From: a virus
Reading direction: 5' to 3' (one strand)
Virus record (IMG/VR): IMGVR_UViG_3300044811_000010
Location: 1 to 64,000 of that record
Length of the DNA: 64,000 nucleotides
Shown: positions 1 through 5,814 of the stretch, piece by piece
How positions within the stretch are numbered: position 1 is the stretch's first letter
How the letters are laid out: each line of letters begins with the position of its first letter
Notes under the pieces: generated by a model
What the model was told of the DNA's origin: nothing
The model's database searches: none
The model's input: only the letters and a program-made list of their open reading frames with translations
Translations under genes and position numbers: made by a program

Positions 1-11
1 GGTGTGTCTGC

Positions 12-17
12 TACACT
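12..17 (+). promoter_or_regulatory. -10 box of leaderless promoter for the LAGLIDADG gene
   Basis: TACACT preceded by TGC; six bases separate it from ATG 24. Confidence 0.5.
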
Positions 18-23
18 ATGTGC

Positions 24-359
24 ATGACCACGGCAGAGAAGGCGTATATCGCAGGGATCATCGACGGCGAAGGCTGGATGGGCCTTGTGTCTGATGGGAA
101 GGGACGAAACCGGCGACCTCAGATCGAGGTTGAATCCACCGACAGGGAACTTACTCTCTGGCTACATGAGAAGGCAGGTGGTTACAACCCCCGGAGTAGG
201 GAGCCCAGGAACGACCGGCAGAAGGCCATCCACCGCTGGCGAGTCGGCGGGCCGAAGGCCAAGCGACTGCTCGTAGAGGTACTGCCGTACATCGTGATCG
301 AGCGGCGCAGGATACGGGCGATGGAGCTGCTTGGGCACCGGACGGGGCTGGAAAACTAA
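24..359 (+). CDS. LAGLIDADG-type homing endonuclease, single motif
   Basis: Small 111-residue protein with one LAGLIDADG-like motif (AGIIDGEG, residues 10-17) and a basic remainder. Single-motif members of this family act as homodimers that cut DNA; others are RNA maturases. I chose ATG 24 over ATG 18 because a -10 box TACACT (12-17) ends six bases before it, the leaderless arrangement seen at many genes here. No intron or intein is recognisable nearby, so it looks free-standing. Family call is fairly safe; activity is inferred. Confidence 0.7.
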   Translation: MTTAEKAYIAGIIDGEGWMGLVSDGKGRNRRPQIEVESTDRELTLWLHEKAGGYNPRSREPRNDRQKAIHRWRVGGPKAKRLLVEVLPYIVIERRRIRAMELLGHRTGLEN

Positions 360-425
360 AGTGGTACGAAGCCCAGAGGCTCATAGTGGTACATCGCCTG
401 CCGGTGGACAAGACGTAGCACGCGC

Positions 426-431
426 TACGAT
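426..431 (+). promoter_or_regulatory. -10 box of leaderless promoter
   Basis: TACGAT ends six bases before ATG 438. Two further GTGGTAC motifs lie upstream at about 361 and 386. Confidence 0.5.
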
Positions 432-437
432 GTGCCT

Positions 438-881
438 ATGCCTCAGCTCTCTCTCCGCGCCCGGCGCGAACTCGCACGCGGCTTCAACTACCGCGACATC
501 AAGGCCATCGGCAACCGGTACTTCTGGGGACTGGGCAACCGCGCTGTGCTGCAGACGGCGCTCGGCACGCCCAACGCGGACCTCTACTTCTACGCGAGGA
601 CTCCCGGCACGGCCGGGAACTCCATCCGGGTTCGGATCGTTGTTGCTGGCAACAGCACGCCGCTCAGCGTGGTCGTTGCAGGCTCGGACATCACGGTGAA
701 CTCGGCGACCGACTCCGGCGGAGCAGCGACCTCGACAGCCCGAGACGTTGTCCGGGCCATCAACTTCGACAACAAGGCCGGCGGCGCTGGGCTTCTCGTG
801 CATGCACAGCACGCGCCCGCGAACGACGGCACCGGGGTAGTCTCCGCGCTGGCTTACACGAACCTCGCCGGCGCTGTCTAA
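438..881 (+). CDS. Small virion-like beta-rich protein
   Basis: 147 residues. The N-terminal ~35 residues are basic. The rest (PGTAGNSIRVR, then VVAGSDITVN and TSTARDVVRAIN) resembles the beta-sandwich segments repeated in phage tail-sheath and other virion surface proteins. The role is therefore probably structural, although it sits far from the head and tail modules at 13-38 kb. Start at ATG 438 rather than GTG 432, from the -10 box six bases upstream. I do not recognise a named family. Confidence 0.55.
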   Translation: MPQLSLRARRELARGFNYRDIKAIGNRYFWGLGNRAVLQTALGTPNADLYFYARTPGTAGNSIRVRIVVAGNSTPLSVVVAGSDITVNSATDSGGAATSTARDVVRAINFDNKAGGAGLLVHAQHAPANDGTGVVSALAYTNLAGAV

Positions 882-894
882 CAGGCGCCTCCGC

Positions 895-923
895 TTGACT
901 TAGACTCCCAGTAGTGGTACGAT
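895..923 (+). promoter_or_regulatory. Sigma70-type promoter
   Basis: -35 TTGACT (895-900), 17-bp spacer, extended -10 TGG-TACGAT (918-923). Best consensus match in the window. It drives the gene at 1007 through a leader of about 75 nt, and possibly the RNA array downstream. Confidence 0.7.
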
Positions 924-1006
924 CCTTGGGTCGCTGGCGCTACGCGCACTACGTCCGGCTCAGACACGGCAGCGGCTTCTCTTCCCCAACCGAAGGAGGC
1001 TCTACC

Positions 1007-1231
1007 ATGCAGCTCACCAACCGGCATCCTCGCCCGGCCGCTCTCGCGTCAGAACTCGCGGACGCTCAGGCGAAGCACAACGCGGAGGTCGCCGCCTCCA
1101 AGCAGCGACTAGCCGACAAGCGGGACTGGGTCGTTCAGCGGGCGACGGATCGAGTGCAGGCTGTTCGCGAGCTTCAGCGTGACCTGAAGACCGAAGAGCA
1201 GGCGCTCAGCGATCTGATCAAGGCCGCGTAG
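1007..1231 (+). CDS. Small coiled-coil protein
   Basis: 74 residues, almost entirely charged helix from residue 14 (alternating Ala/Glu/Lys/Arg/Gln heptads), so a coiled coil is likely. Start set at ATG 1007 because GAAGGAGG lies seven bases upstream; a longer in-frame extension from 914 lacks any such signal. It lies just before the first RNA array. No family recognised. Confidence 0.6.
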   Translation: MQLTNRHPRPAALASELADAQAKHNAEVAASKQRLADKRDWVVQRATDRVQAVRELQRDLKTEEQALSDLIKAA

Positions 1232-1251
1232 CTGATAGGCTACGGTGTGTA

Positions 1252-1325
1252 GGGCCGACGTTGGAGGGCAGAACGGGTAAACGGAAACGCCCCGGCTGTC
1301 GAGGGTTCGACTCCCTCTCGGTCCA
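1252..1325 (+). tRNA. Irregular tRNA-like element, anticodon unclear
   Basis: A seven-pair acceptor (1252-1258 with 1318-1324, including G3:U70), discriminator A1325 and a perfect T-arm (1301-1317, loop TTCGACT) are clear. The 42 nt between them is the normal length but does not fold into a standard D-arm plus anticodon arm. CGTT/AACG could form a D-stem, and CGGG/CCCG would enclose a 13-nt loop. It may be a decayed or modified tRNA, possibly alanine-chargeable through G3:U70. Confidence 0.4.
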
Positions 1326-1327
1326 TC

Positions 1328-1386
1328 GGGGATTACAGGCATCGACGCGCCTAGCGCGGACGTGGGTTCGACTCCCACAGTCTCCA
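1328..1386 (+). ncRNA. Minimal tmRNA-like tRNA domain without mRNA part
   Basis: 59 nt. The acceptor GGGGATT (1328-1334) pairs with AGTCTCC (1379-1385) including G3:U70, the alanine identity pair, followed by discriminator A1386. The T-arm is 1362-1378. Where a tRNA has its D-arm there is an unpaired stretch GGCATCGAC, close to the D-loop signature of tmRNA, and GGAC precedes the T-stem as in tmRNA. A four-pair stem CGCG/CGCG with loop CCTAG replaces the whole P2, tag and pseudoknot part. Could instead be an armless tRNA. Confidence 0.5.
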
Positions 1387-1388
1387 CT

Positions 1389-1681
1389 GCAAGGCAGTAC
1401 AGACGGCCGCGCGGTCCCCTGCTCAGGTAAGGCACCGTGAGGAAGGTCGAGGCATCGCGCCCCGCCACATTGGGGAGGACGAGGGGCAAGAGGGAGGGCT
1501 TAGGCCCGCTATGACCTCAACTGCGGTCAAGCGATGCGATCCCTGAAGCGCCGGCGAGTGGCAGCCGGACTGGTGGGAGCGGCGGTAGCGAGCAATCGCC
1601 CGCTAGAGCCTAGGCTCTAAGAAGGATGGTCGTCACCGGCACAGGCCGGCACAGAACCTCGCCTATCGGACTGACTTGCAT
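1389..1681 (+). ncRNA. rnpB: RNase P RNA (phage-encoded ribozyme)
   Basis: Catalytic RNA that trims tRNA 5' leaders. Both conserved ends are present: GAGGAAGGTCGAGGC (1439-1453, CR-I) and ACAGAACCTCGCCTATCGG (1651-1669, CR-V). Pairing supports the fold. P1: 1389-1398 with 1670-1679, ten pairs. P2: GACGGCC (1402-1408) with GGTCGTC (1628-1634). P4: CGAGG (1448-1452) with CCTCG (1657-1661), where E. coli has CCGGG/CCCGG, a compensated change. At about 293 nt it is shorter than the ~377-nt E. coli RNA, so the specificity domain is probably reduced. It begins two bases after the preceding tRNA-like element. The protein subunit is not seen here, so host RnpA may be used. Confidence 0.85.
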
Positions 1682-1704
1682 CTGTCAACGAAGTATGCTA
1701 GAGT
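1676..1704 (+). promoter_or_regulatory. tRNA-array promoter 1
   Basis: -35 TTGCAT (1676-1681), 17-bp spacer, -10 TAGAGT (1699-1704). The same layout and similar spacer recur at 9604-9632 before the third tRNA array. The -35 overlaps the 3' end of the RNase P RNA. Confidence 0.7.
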
Positions 1705-1713
1705 TCTTCGAAC

Positions 1714-1762
1714 GCCGCAGAGGTTGGCTCTGTAGGAGGTTTGAATCCTCCGTGCGGCTCCA
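1714..1762 (+). ncRNA. 49-nt mini tRNA-like element with encoded CCA
   Basis: Begins about ten bases after the -10 of promoter 1, close to the predicted transcript start. Stem GCCGCA (1714-1719) pairs with TGCGGC (1753-1758), then T1759 and an encoded CCA. A perfect T-arm (GGAGG, loop TTTGAAT, CCTCC) is present. Only one other hairpin (AGAG/CTCT) replaces both D-arm and anticodon arm. It may be a tRNA relic or a processed mimic. Confidence 0.4.
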
Positions 1763-1835
1763 GGGGGTGTAGCTCTAACGGTAGAGCGCCTGCCTTGCAA
1801 GCAGAGGGTTGTGGGTTCGAATCCCATCTCCTCCA
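1763..1835 (+). tRNA. tRNA-Ala(TGC)
   Basis: 73 nt; loop CTTGCAA reads TGC. The G3:U70 pair agrees with alanine identity. No encoded CCA. Confidence 0.93.
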
Positions 1836-1863
1836 CTTGGGGAGTCTTCGGGCTCCCCGCCAA

Positions 1864-1935
1864 GCGCCGCTAACTCAGCGGGAGAGTGCCACGGTGACAA
1901 CGTGGAAGTCGCAAGTTCGATTCTTGCGCGGCGCA
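1864..1935 (+). tRNA. tRNA-Val(GAC)
   Basis: 72 nt; perfect acceptor GCGCCGC/GCGGCGC; stem CCACG/CGTGG with loop GTGACAA. No CCA. The spacer before it (1840-1858) holds a small hairpin GGGAG/CTCCC. Confidence 0.93.
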
Positions 1936-1941
1936 CTTCAT

Positions 1942-2014
1942 GGCCCTGTAGCTCAGCGTGTAGAGCGTCCGGTTTACACCCGGCAGGTCGTAGGTTCGAA
2001 TCCTACCAGGGCCA
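1942..2014 (+). tRNA. tRNA-Val(TAC)
   Basis: 73 nt; acceptor GGCCCTG/CAGGGCC; loop TTTACAC reads TAC; no CCA. Confidence 0.92.
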
Positions 2015-2019
2015 CTCAT

Positions 2020-2096
2020 GGGACAGTATCCCCTCCGTCTGATAAGCGGTAGAAAGGGTAGCTGGTAACACGAGGGTTCAACTCCTTCCTGTCCCA
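2020..2096 (+). tRNA. Irregular tRNA-Ile(GAT)-like element with displaced D-arm motif
   Basis: Acceptor GGGACAG/CTGTCCC, T-arm (2072-2088) and discriminator A2096 are normal. An anticodon-like hairpin TCCGT-CTGATAA-GCGGT (loop reads GAT, isoleucine) follows the acceptor after only seven bases, so no D-arm lies before it. A D-arm-like sequence (GTAGCTGGTAACAC) occurs after it, inside a 21-nt variable region. If functional it would supply the only Ile(GAU) isoacceptor of the set. Confidence 0.45.
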
Positions 2097-2100
2097 CTCC

Positions 2101-2173
2101 GCAGCGGTAGCTCAATTGGTAGAGCACCACCTTGCCATGGTGGATGTCGCGAGTTCGAATCTCGTCCGCTGCT
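2101..2173 (+). tRNA. tRNA-Gly(GCC)
   Basis: 73 nt; acceptor GCAGCGG/CCGCTGC, stem CCACC/GGTGG, loop TTGCCAT; no CCA. Confidence 0.93.
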
Positions 2174-2176
2174 TAC

Positions 2177-2249
2177 GCCTCCGTAACTCAAATGGCTAGA
2201 GGCCCGGCTCTTACCCGGTGCGATGCGGGTTCGATTCCTGCCGGGGGTA
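2177..2249 (+). tRNA. tRNA-Lys(CTT)
   Basis: 73 nt; acceptor GCCTCCG/CGGGGGT with G:U pairs; loop CTCTTAC reads CTT; no CCA. Confidence 0.9.
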
Positions 2250-2253
2250 CTTC

Positions 2254-2326
2254 GCTCGCATGGCGCAAATGGCAGCGCACTCCCTTGGTATGGGAGAGGT
2301 TCTGAGTTCGAGTCTCAGTGTGAGCT
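2254..2326 (+). tRNA. tRNA-Thr(GGT)
   Basis: 73 nt; acceptor GCTCGCA/TGTGAGC; stem CTCCC/GGGAG, loop TTGGTAT; no CCA. Confidence 0.92.
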
Positions 2327-2327
2327 T

Positions 2328-2365
2328 CGGTGGGAAATGTCGGCCGTAAGGCTGGGCGCCCATCG
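2328..2365 (+). other. Structured spacer, tRNA-like double stem without T-arm
   Basis: CGGTGGG pairs with CCCATCG (one G:U), enclosing a second hairpin CGGCC-GTAA-GGCTG. It fills the gap between two Thr tRNAs. No T-loop, so not a tRNA; possibly a relic or processing element. Confidence 0.35.
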
Positions 2366-2369
2366 GTAC

Positions 2370-2437
2370 GCCTCGCCATCAGGAGATGGCCTGTCCCTTG
2401 TAAGGACGGAGGCTGGGTTCGAGTCCCAGGCGAGGCT
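2370..2437 (+). tRNA. tRNA-Thr(TGT), short D-arm
   Basis: 68 nt; acceptor GCCTCGC/GCGAGGC, loop CTTGTAA. The D-arm is only CATC-AGGA-GATG, with no GG loop. No CCA. Confidence 0.85.
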
Positions 2438-2441
2438 CTTC

Positions 2442-2508
2442 GCCGGACGATCAGGGATCAGCCGTCTTTCGTAAGGACGGCAGACGAGTTCGATTCTCGT
2501 GTTCGGCT
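2442..2508 (+). tRNA. tRNA-Thr(CGT), short D-arm
   Basis: 67 nt; acceptor GCCGGAC/GTTCGGC, stem CGTCT/GGACG, loop TTCGTAA. Minimal D-arm GATC-AGG-GATC. No CCA. Confidence 0.83.
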
Positions 2509-2511
2509 TAC

Positions 2512-2584
2512 GCAGGTGTGTTCACAACGGCATGATGCTGGCCTTCCAAGCCATGCGATGAGGGTTCGACTCCCTTCACCTGTT
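2512..2584 (+). tRNA. tRNA-Gly(TCC)
   Basis: 73 nt; acceptor GCAGGTG/CACCTGT, stem TGGC/GCCA, loop CTTCCAA. Followed by an encoded CCA at 2585-2587, which almost all the others lack. Confidence 0.88.
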
Positions 2585-2596
2585 CCAAGGTTGTAG

Positions 2597-2658
2597 GTCA
2601 CCACGACCGCTGACTCCCGCGCGCATAAAGACGTAAGGCGCGGGGCGAGGACGGTGAC
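2597..2658 (+). other. Structured spacer RNA between tRNA-Gly and tRNA-Phe
   Basis: The 82-base spacer forms an outer stem GTCACC/GGTGAC around a strong inner stem CCCGCGC/GCGCGGG with a ~16-nt loop. It lacks tRNA features and hammerhead core bases. Function unknown. Confidence 0.4.
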
Positions 2659-2669
2659 TGCGTCTATGC

Positions 2670-2742
2670 GGCTTCGTAGCTCAGTCGGTAGAGCAGGCCC
2701 CTGAAAAGGGTCGTGTCGCAGGTTCGAATCCTGCCGAAGCCA
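2670..2742 (+). tRNA. tRNA-Phe(GAA)
   Basis: 73 nt; acceptor GGCTTCG/CGAAGCC; loop CTGAAAA; no CCA. Last gene of the first array. Confidence 0.94.
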
Positions 2743-2746
2743 CTTC

Positions 2747-2786
2747 AACGCCCGCTAGAGAGGTCCGATCCCTCCTAGCGGGCGTT
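2747..2786. terminator. Bidirectional terminator hairpin
   Basis: Perfect 12-bp inverted repeat AACGCCCGCTAG / CTAGCGGGCGTT between the convergent ends of the first RNA array and the leftward operon ending at 2794. Confidence 0.75.
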
Positions 2787-2793
2787 CTGCGTT

Positions 2794-2994
2794 CTAGGGC
2801 TTGAGGAACGTGACGACGAGTCCGATGGTGTAAGGATCTCGTTGGTTGCCACCTTCCAGCGCTGAAGCAGACGACAGTGCGTAGCCAGCGTCTGCTGCAG
2901 CCTTCAGCTCGGCGACGAACGTCTCGGTGTCTGACAGAGACGCCGGGATTGGGGTCTTCACCGTCACGGTGTCCACGCGCTTGACCTCGATCAT
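2794..2994 (-). CDS. Small hypothetical protein
   Basis: 66 residues beginning MIEVKRVDTV. Start at ATG 2994 because it overlaps the stop of the upstream gene (ATGA); the longer frame reaching 3081 would run through that gene. Predicted beta strand, then an Ala-rich helix, then a beta strand (TIGLVVTFLKP). No family recognised. Last gene of a leftward operon starting at 3946. Confidence 0.6.
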   Translation of the reverse strand: MIEVKRVDTVTVKTPIPASLSDTETFVAELKAAADAGYALSSASALEGGNQRDPYTIGLVVTFLKP

Positions 2995-3203
2995 CCGAGC
3001 ACCAGTACGCTGTTGGCGTTCTTGACCACCGAGACGTGGCCTAGATCGTTCTCGATCCTGATGCGATAGACGACGTGCCACTGGCTGACGCGCTTAGGCT
3101 CCCCAGGGTCGAGGACGACGCCGGGAACGACTTGGCCGCTCTGGTTGTAAGCAACCCTAGCGCCCCTCGTGATCTCAGTACCTCGGCTGTCGCAGACGAT
3201 CAT
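2991..3203 (-). CDS. Small beta-rich hypothetical protein
   Basis: 70 residues, compact and beta-rich (VAYNQSGQVVPGVVLD, WHVVYRIRIEND). It overlaps its upstream and downstream neighbours by four bases each, so it is translationally coupled between the phosphoesterase and the terminal small gene. The sequence suggests an SH3-like or KOW-like barrel, but that is only an impression. Confidence 0.6.
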   Translation of the reverse strand: MIVCDSRGTEITRGARVAYNQSGQVVPGVVLDPGEPKRVSQWHVVYRIRIENDLGHVSVVKNANSVLVLG

Positions 3204-3946
3204 CGGGATTCACCGGCTGCCTTGGCTGCCGCCTTGCGGCCGGCGGCGTCATCGAGCTGCTCCTGCGTCGTCTCGGGGTAGACACCTAGGATCGCAGCGT
3301 CGAGCAGCAGCTTGAGGTTGACGGGGCGGTACTTCGTCTGCTCGACCGAGAGGTTGATGTGGTTGCGGACGAACGGAACGAAGGCGTCCCGGCTGTAGCC
3401 GTTGTTGTGGATGTGGCCGTGGACGCGGATGTGGTCGGCGGACATGGGCCCGTCCTCGGCGTCGTTCCATGCGTAGTGCGAGAAGCTGACTTGGTGCTGG
3501 CAGTCGGCCGGGTCGCCGAGTGGGTCGTCAAACCCGCGCACGCGCAGGTACGGCTCCTCTGCGTGGACTTCGAGGCCCAGCGCGAACGGCCGCACGACTT
3601 GGAAGCCTGACTTCTTGTAGAAGCTGTAGGGCTGCTTGTCGTGGTTGCCGATGATCAGCAGCTTACGGGCGCCGGTCAGCTCCTTGGCGATCAGGTGCTT
3701 GAAGCGGCCGTTGCCTCGGTAGCTGAGGTCGCCAAGGTGGAGCACCGTAGCGTCGTCAGGCACTTGGGCTCGCCATTCGGCGATCATCACTTGCTCGTGG
3801 TCTTCCGGCCTATGGCAGAAGCCGACGATGTTGTCGTGGCCGAAGTGCGTGTCGGAGACGATCCAAGTGTTCTCTGGGTCGATGTCGTCACGGAACTTCA
3901 TGGCCGGGCGCGATTCGGACGCGCTGCCGGTTCTAGAGTTGCTCAT
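3200..3946 (-). CDS. Calcineurin-like metallophosphoesterase
   Basis: 248 residues with the metal-binding motifs in order: SDTHFGH (31-37), GDLSY (72-76), GNHDK (100-104), a SHYAWN histidine block and GHIHN. Phage members of this family hydrolyse phosphoesters, but the substrate cannot be told from sequence. ATG 3946 lies six bases after a -10 box, so the transcript is probably leaderless; ATG 3901 is an alternative start with no Shine-Dalgarno site. First gene of a three-gene coupled operon. Confidence 0.85.
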   Translation of the reverse strand: MSNSRTGSASESRPAMKFRDDIDPENTWIVSDTHFGHDNIVGFCHRPEDHEQVMIAEWRAQVPDDATVLHLGDLSYRGNGRFKHLIAKELTGARKLLIIGNHDKQPYSFYKKSGFQVVRPFALGLEVHAEEPYLRVRGFDDPLGDPADCQHQVSFSHYAWNDAEDGPMSADHIRVHGHIHNNGYSRDAFVPFVRNHINLSVEQTKYRPVNLKLLLDAAILGVYPETTQEQLDDAAGRKAAAKAAGESR

Positions 3947-3952
3947 ACGAGA

Positions 3953-3958
3953 ATCGTA
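3953..3958 (-). promoter_or_regulatory. -10 box of leaderless promoter
   Basis: TACGAT with upstream TGG on the minus strand, six bases before ATG 3946. Two copies of GTGCTAATC lie further upstream (about 3972-4001), possible operators. Confidence 0.55.
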
Positions 3959-4026
3959 CCACTAACGGGCCTGATTAGCACGCTTTCGCGAGCGATTAGC
4001 ACGATCACCGGCCCGGAATCGAAGAT

Positions 4027-4059
4027 AAAGTGGCGGTTAGAGGGTCTAACCGCAACTTT
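4027..4059 (-). terminator. Terminator of the NAD salvage operon
   Basis: 15-bp inverted repeat with one mismatch (AAAGTGGCGGTTAGA / TCTAACCGCAACTTT) around GGG, just after the stop at 4068 in the leftward direction. Confidence 0.65.
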
Positions 4060-4067
4060 ACTGGCAC

Positions 4068-4409
4068 TCAGAACCCGAGTTCGTCAAGGCTGGCGCGTGG
4101 GTCGGAATCTAGGACCACTTCTTCGCCGCTGCAGCCCCAAGGCTCGGCGCAGGGGACGTGATGTGGGCACGGACGGGCAACGCGCTTGTAGCCCTTCGGA
4201 ATGCTGCGCGCCCTAGGAGGCGTCGGCTTGTCGATGAACACGCCGAACTCCTTGAAGCAGTCGGCGCAGAGGTCGTACTTGCGATCCGGGTACAGCCCAG
4301 GGTCCTGCTGACGGCCGTTTGCCTTCAGGCCGGGCACGTCGATGGTGCGGCGACCGCTGCGGATTTCCCTACCGCAGCGGTCGCACTCGATGATGTTCCT
4401 GACGCCCAT
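4068..4409 (-). CDS. Zinc-ribbon protein of the NAD salvage operon
   Basis: 113 residues. ECDRCG (8-13) and LCADC (47-51) form a CxxC...CxxC zinc ribbon. A second cysteine/histidine cluster (CPHHVPCAEPWGC) follows around residues 80-92. The gene overlaps the NAMPT stop by one base and is the last of the operon, so it is made together with the two NAD enzymes. No function is known to me; metal binding is inferred. Confidence 0.65.
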   Translation of the reverse strand: MGVRNIIECDRCGREIRSGRRTIDVPGLKANGRQQDPGLYPDRKYDLCADCFKEFGVFIDKPTPPRARSIPKGYKRVARPCPHHVPCAEPWGCSGEEVVLDSDPRASLDELGF

Positions 4410-5812
4410 CAGAGCGCCGCCCTCTCACGGATCTGGTCGAACGTCTGCTCGTTGACGAGCTGGCCGTCCTTGAACACCGTCTGCAGCGCGTCGCACTCGT
4501 CGTTGTCGAGCCACACGCCTTCCCTGTCCGTGTGGAAGGTGTTGTGCTGCAGGTTCTGGATCAGTGTCAAGCGGCCCTTCTTCGACGCCTTGGTGGAGTC
4601 CAAGGGCTTCTTGTACACGTCGTGCCACTCGCCGTCGCGTTGCTGAGCGCTGCTCTTGAACGCGAAGCGGCAGGTGTCGCGGTTGAGGCGCTGCAGGAGG
4701 CCTCCGCCCATCCCGAACACGAGGTTCTCGGGGCTGAACCCCTGCAACATAGCGCGGTTGACGATCTTCTCGATGCCATGCTCGTCAATCCCGTCGCCCC
4801 ACAGCAGCCGGACGTGCGGGTCGAGGACCCTGAATCCCTTAGGCGTCTGGGTTCCGCCGTAGTAGCTCCACAGCCGCTCCAAGAGCGCCGAGGTCAGGAG
4901 CTGCGGAGTCGGATGGTCGCGCGTGACCGAGTCCGGCCGCACGACGAACACGCCGTCGCGCGAGAGGATGCGGTCCTTGAACGTCGTCCCGACCCGATCC
5001 ACGAACTCGTAGATGTCGTAGGAGTCCGCGACGACGCTGAGGATGCCGCCGGGGTGGTTGTCGAGAAGCCGCGACGTGATCGCGGCCTCTCCATCACGGC
5101 CGAGCGAGGTCATGACCGAGTGCTCGGTCGCCGGAACGCTGAACGCCAGCGTGTTGGGGTCAGCGCCATAGTCACGGATTGCCAGAAGCAGCGCCGGCAG
5201 CGTGTCAGCGCCAACGAAGCTCGTCAAATGGCCCGCCACGGCAATCGCGGCGGCCTCATGGCCCGCTGCACCCCGGTATCCGAAGTCGTGGAGCATGAAT
5301 TGAAGCCCATCGAGGCCCGATCCGGCCGCAGTGAGGCGTTCGGCGAGCATTCGCTTGACCGAGCGGCTCCTAGTGGCAACCGTCGTCGGGTACCAGACGT
5401 GCATGAGCAGCGATTCGAGCGCGTTGGTGAGCCAGAACGCATCGGGGTCGGTGTTCTCGACCGCCATCAGCACGTTCCCGACCGGGACAACGGACCCCTC
5501 GGGCACGGCCTTGATGTGCAGCGGCAGACGCCCTCCATGCCGGTCGATGATCGTCTCCCAGCCCTTGTAGTTGAAGACCGAAGCGTCCCCGAAGTGGACC
5601 CGAGCCAGCTCGAAGGCTTCACTGAGGTTCTCGTAGGTCACGCGAGGGATGGTCTTCAGGATGGACTGCAGGCCGAAGAACACCGTCTCGTCGTACTCCG
5701 AACCCTGACGGGCTTCGAGGTAGCTGTAGACGCCGGTCGTGTTGGCCGGGTACTGATTCCAGTGGCCCAGCTTGTAACTGTCGGTTGCGAGGATCGGATT
5801 GTCGAGCATCAT
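4409..5812 (-). CDS. nadV: Nicotinamide phosphoribosyltransferase (NAMPT)
   Basis: 467 residues, normal length for the family. It joins nicotinamide and PRPP to give nicotinamide mononucleotide. The N-terminus DSYKLGHWNQYP and the later blocks HDFGYRGAAGHEAA, RPDSVTRDHPTPQ and FGMGGGLLQRLNRDT match NAMPT active-site regions. AAAGGAG eight bases before ATG 5812 sets the start. It lies three bases after the NMN adenylyltransferase gene in the same operon, so together they rebuild NAD+ from nicotinamide in two steps. Confidence 0.95.
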   Translation of the reverse strand: MMLDNPILATDSYKLGHWNQYPANTTGVYSYLEARQGSEYDETVFFGLQSILKTIPRVTYENLSEAFELARVHFGDASVFNYKGWETIIDRHGGRLPLHIKAVPEGSVVPVGNVLMAVENTDPDAFWLTNALESLLMHVWYPTTVATRSRSVKRMLAERLTAAGSGLDGLQFMLHDFGYRGAAGHEAAAIAVAGHLTSFVGADTLPALLLAIRDYGADPNTLAFSVPATEHSVMTSLGRDGEAAITSRLLDNHPGGILSVVADSYDIYEFVDRVGTTFKDRILSRDGVFVVRPDSVTRDHPTPQLLTSALLERLWSYYGGTQTPKGFRVLDPHVRLLWGDGIDEHGIEKIVNRAMLQGFSPENLVFGMGGGLLQRLNRDTCRFAFKSSAQQRDGEWHDVYKKPLDSTKASKKGRLTLIQNLQHNTFHTDREGVWLDNDECDALQTVFKDGQLVNEQTFDQIRERAAL

Positions 5813-5814
5813 GG

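Noticed and set aside
1328-1700. Full-length or two-piece tmRNA
   Set aside because: No tag-coding frame or pseudoknots; the sequence after the tRNA-like domain is fully explained by RNase P RNA.
1741-2130. Frames across the tRNA array resembling short proteins in databases
   Set aside because: They translate tRNA sequence in both directions; such tRNA-derived frames are a known annotation artefact.
2588-2669. Hammerhead-type ribozyme in the tRNA spacer
   Set aside because: CTGACTCC is present but neither CTGATGA nor GAAA core bases are.
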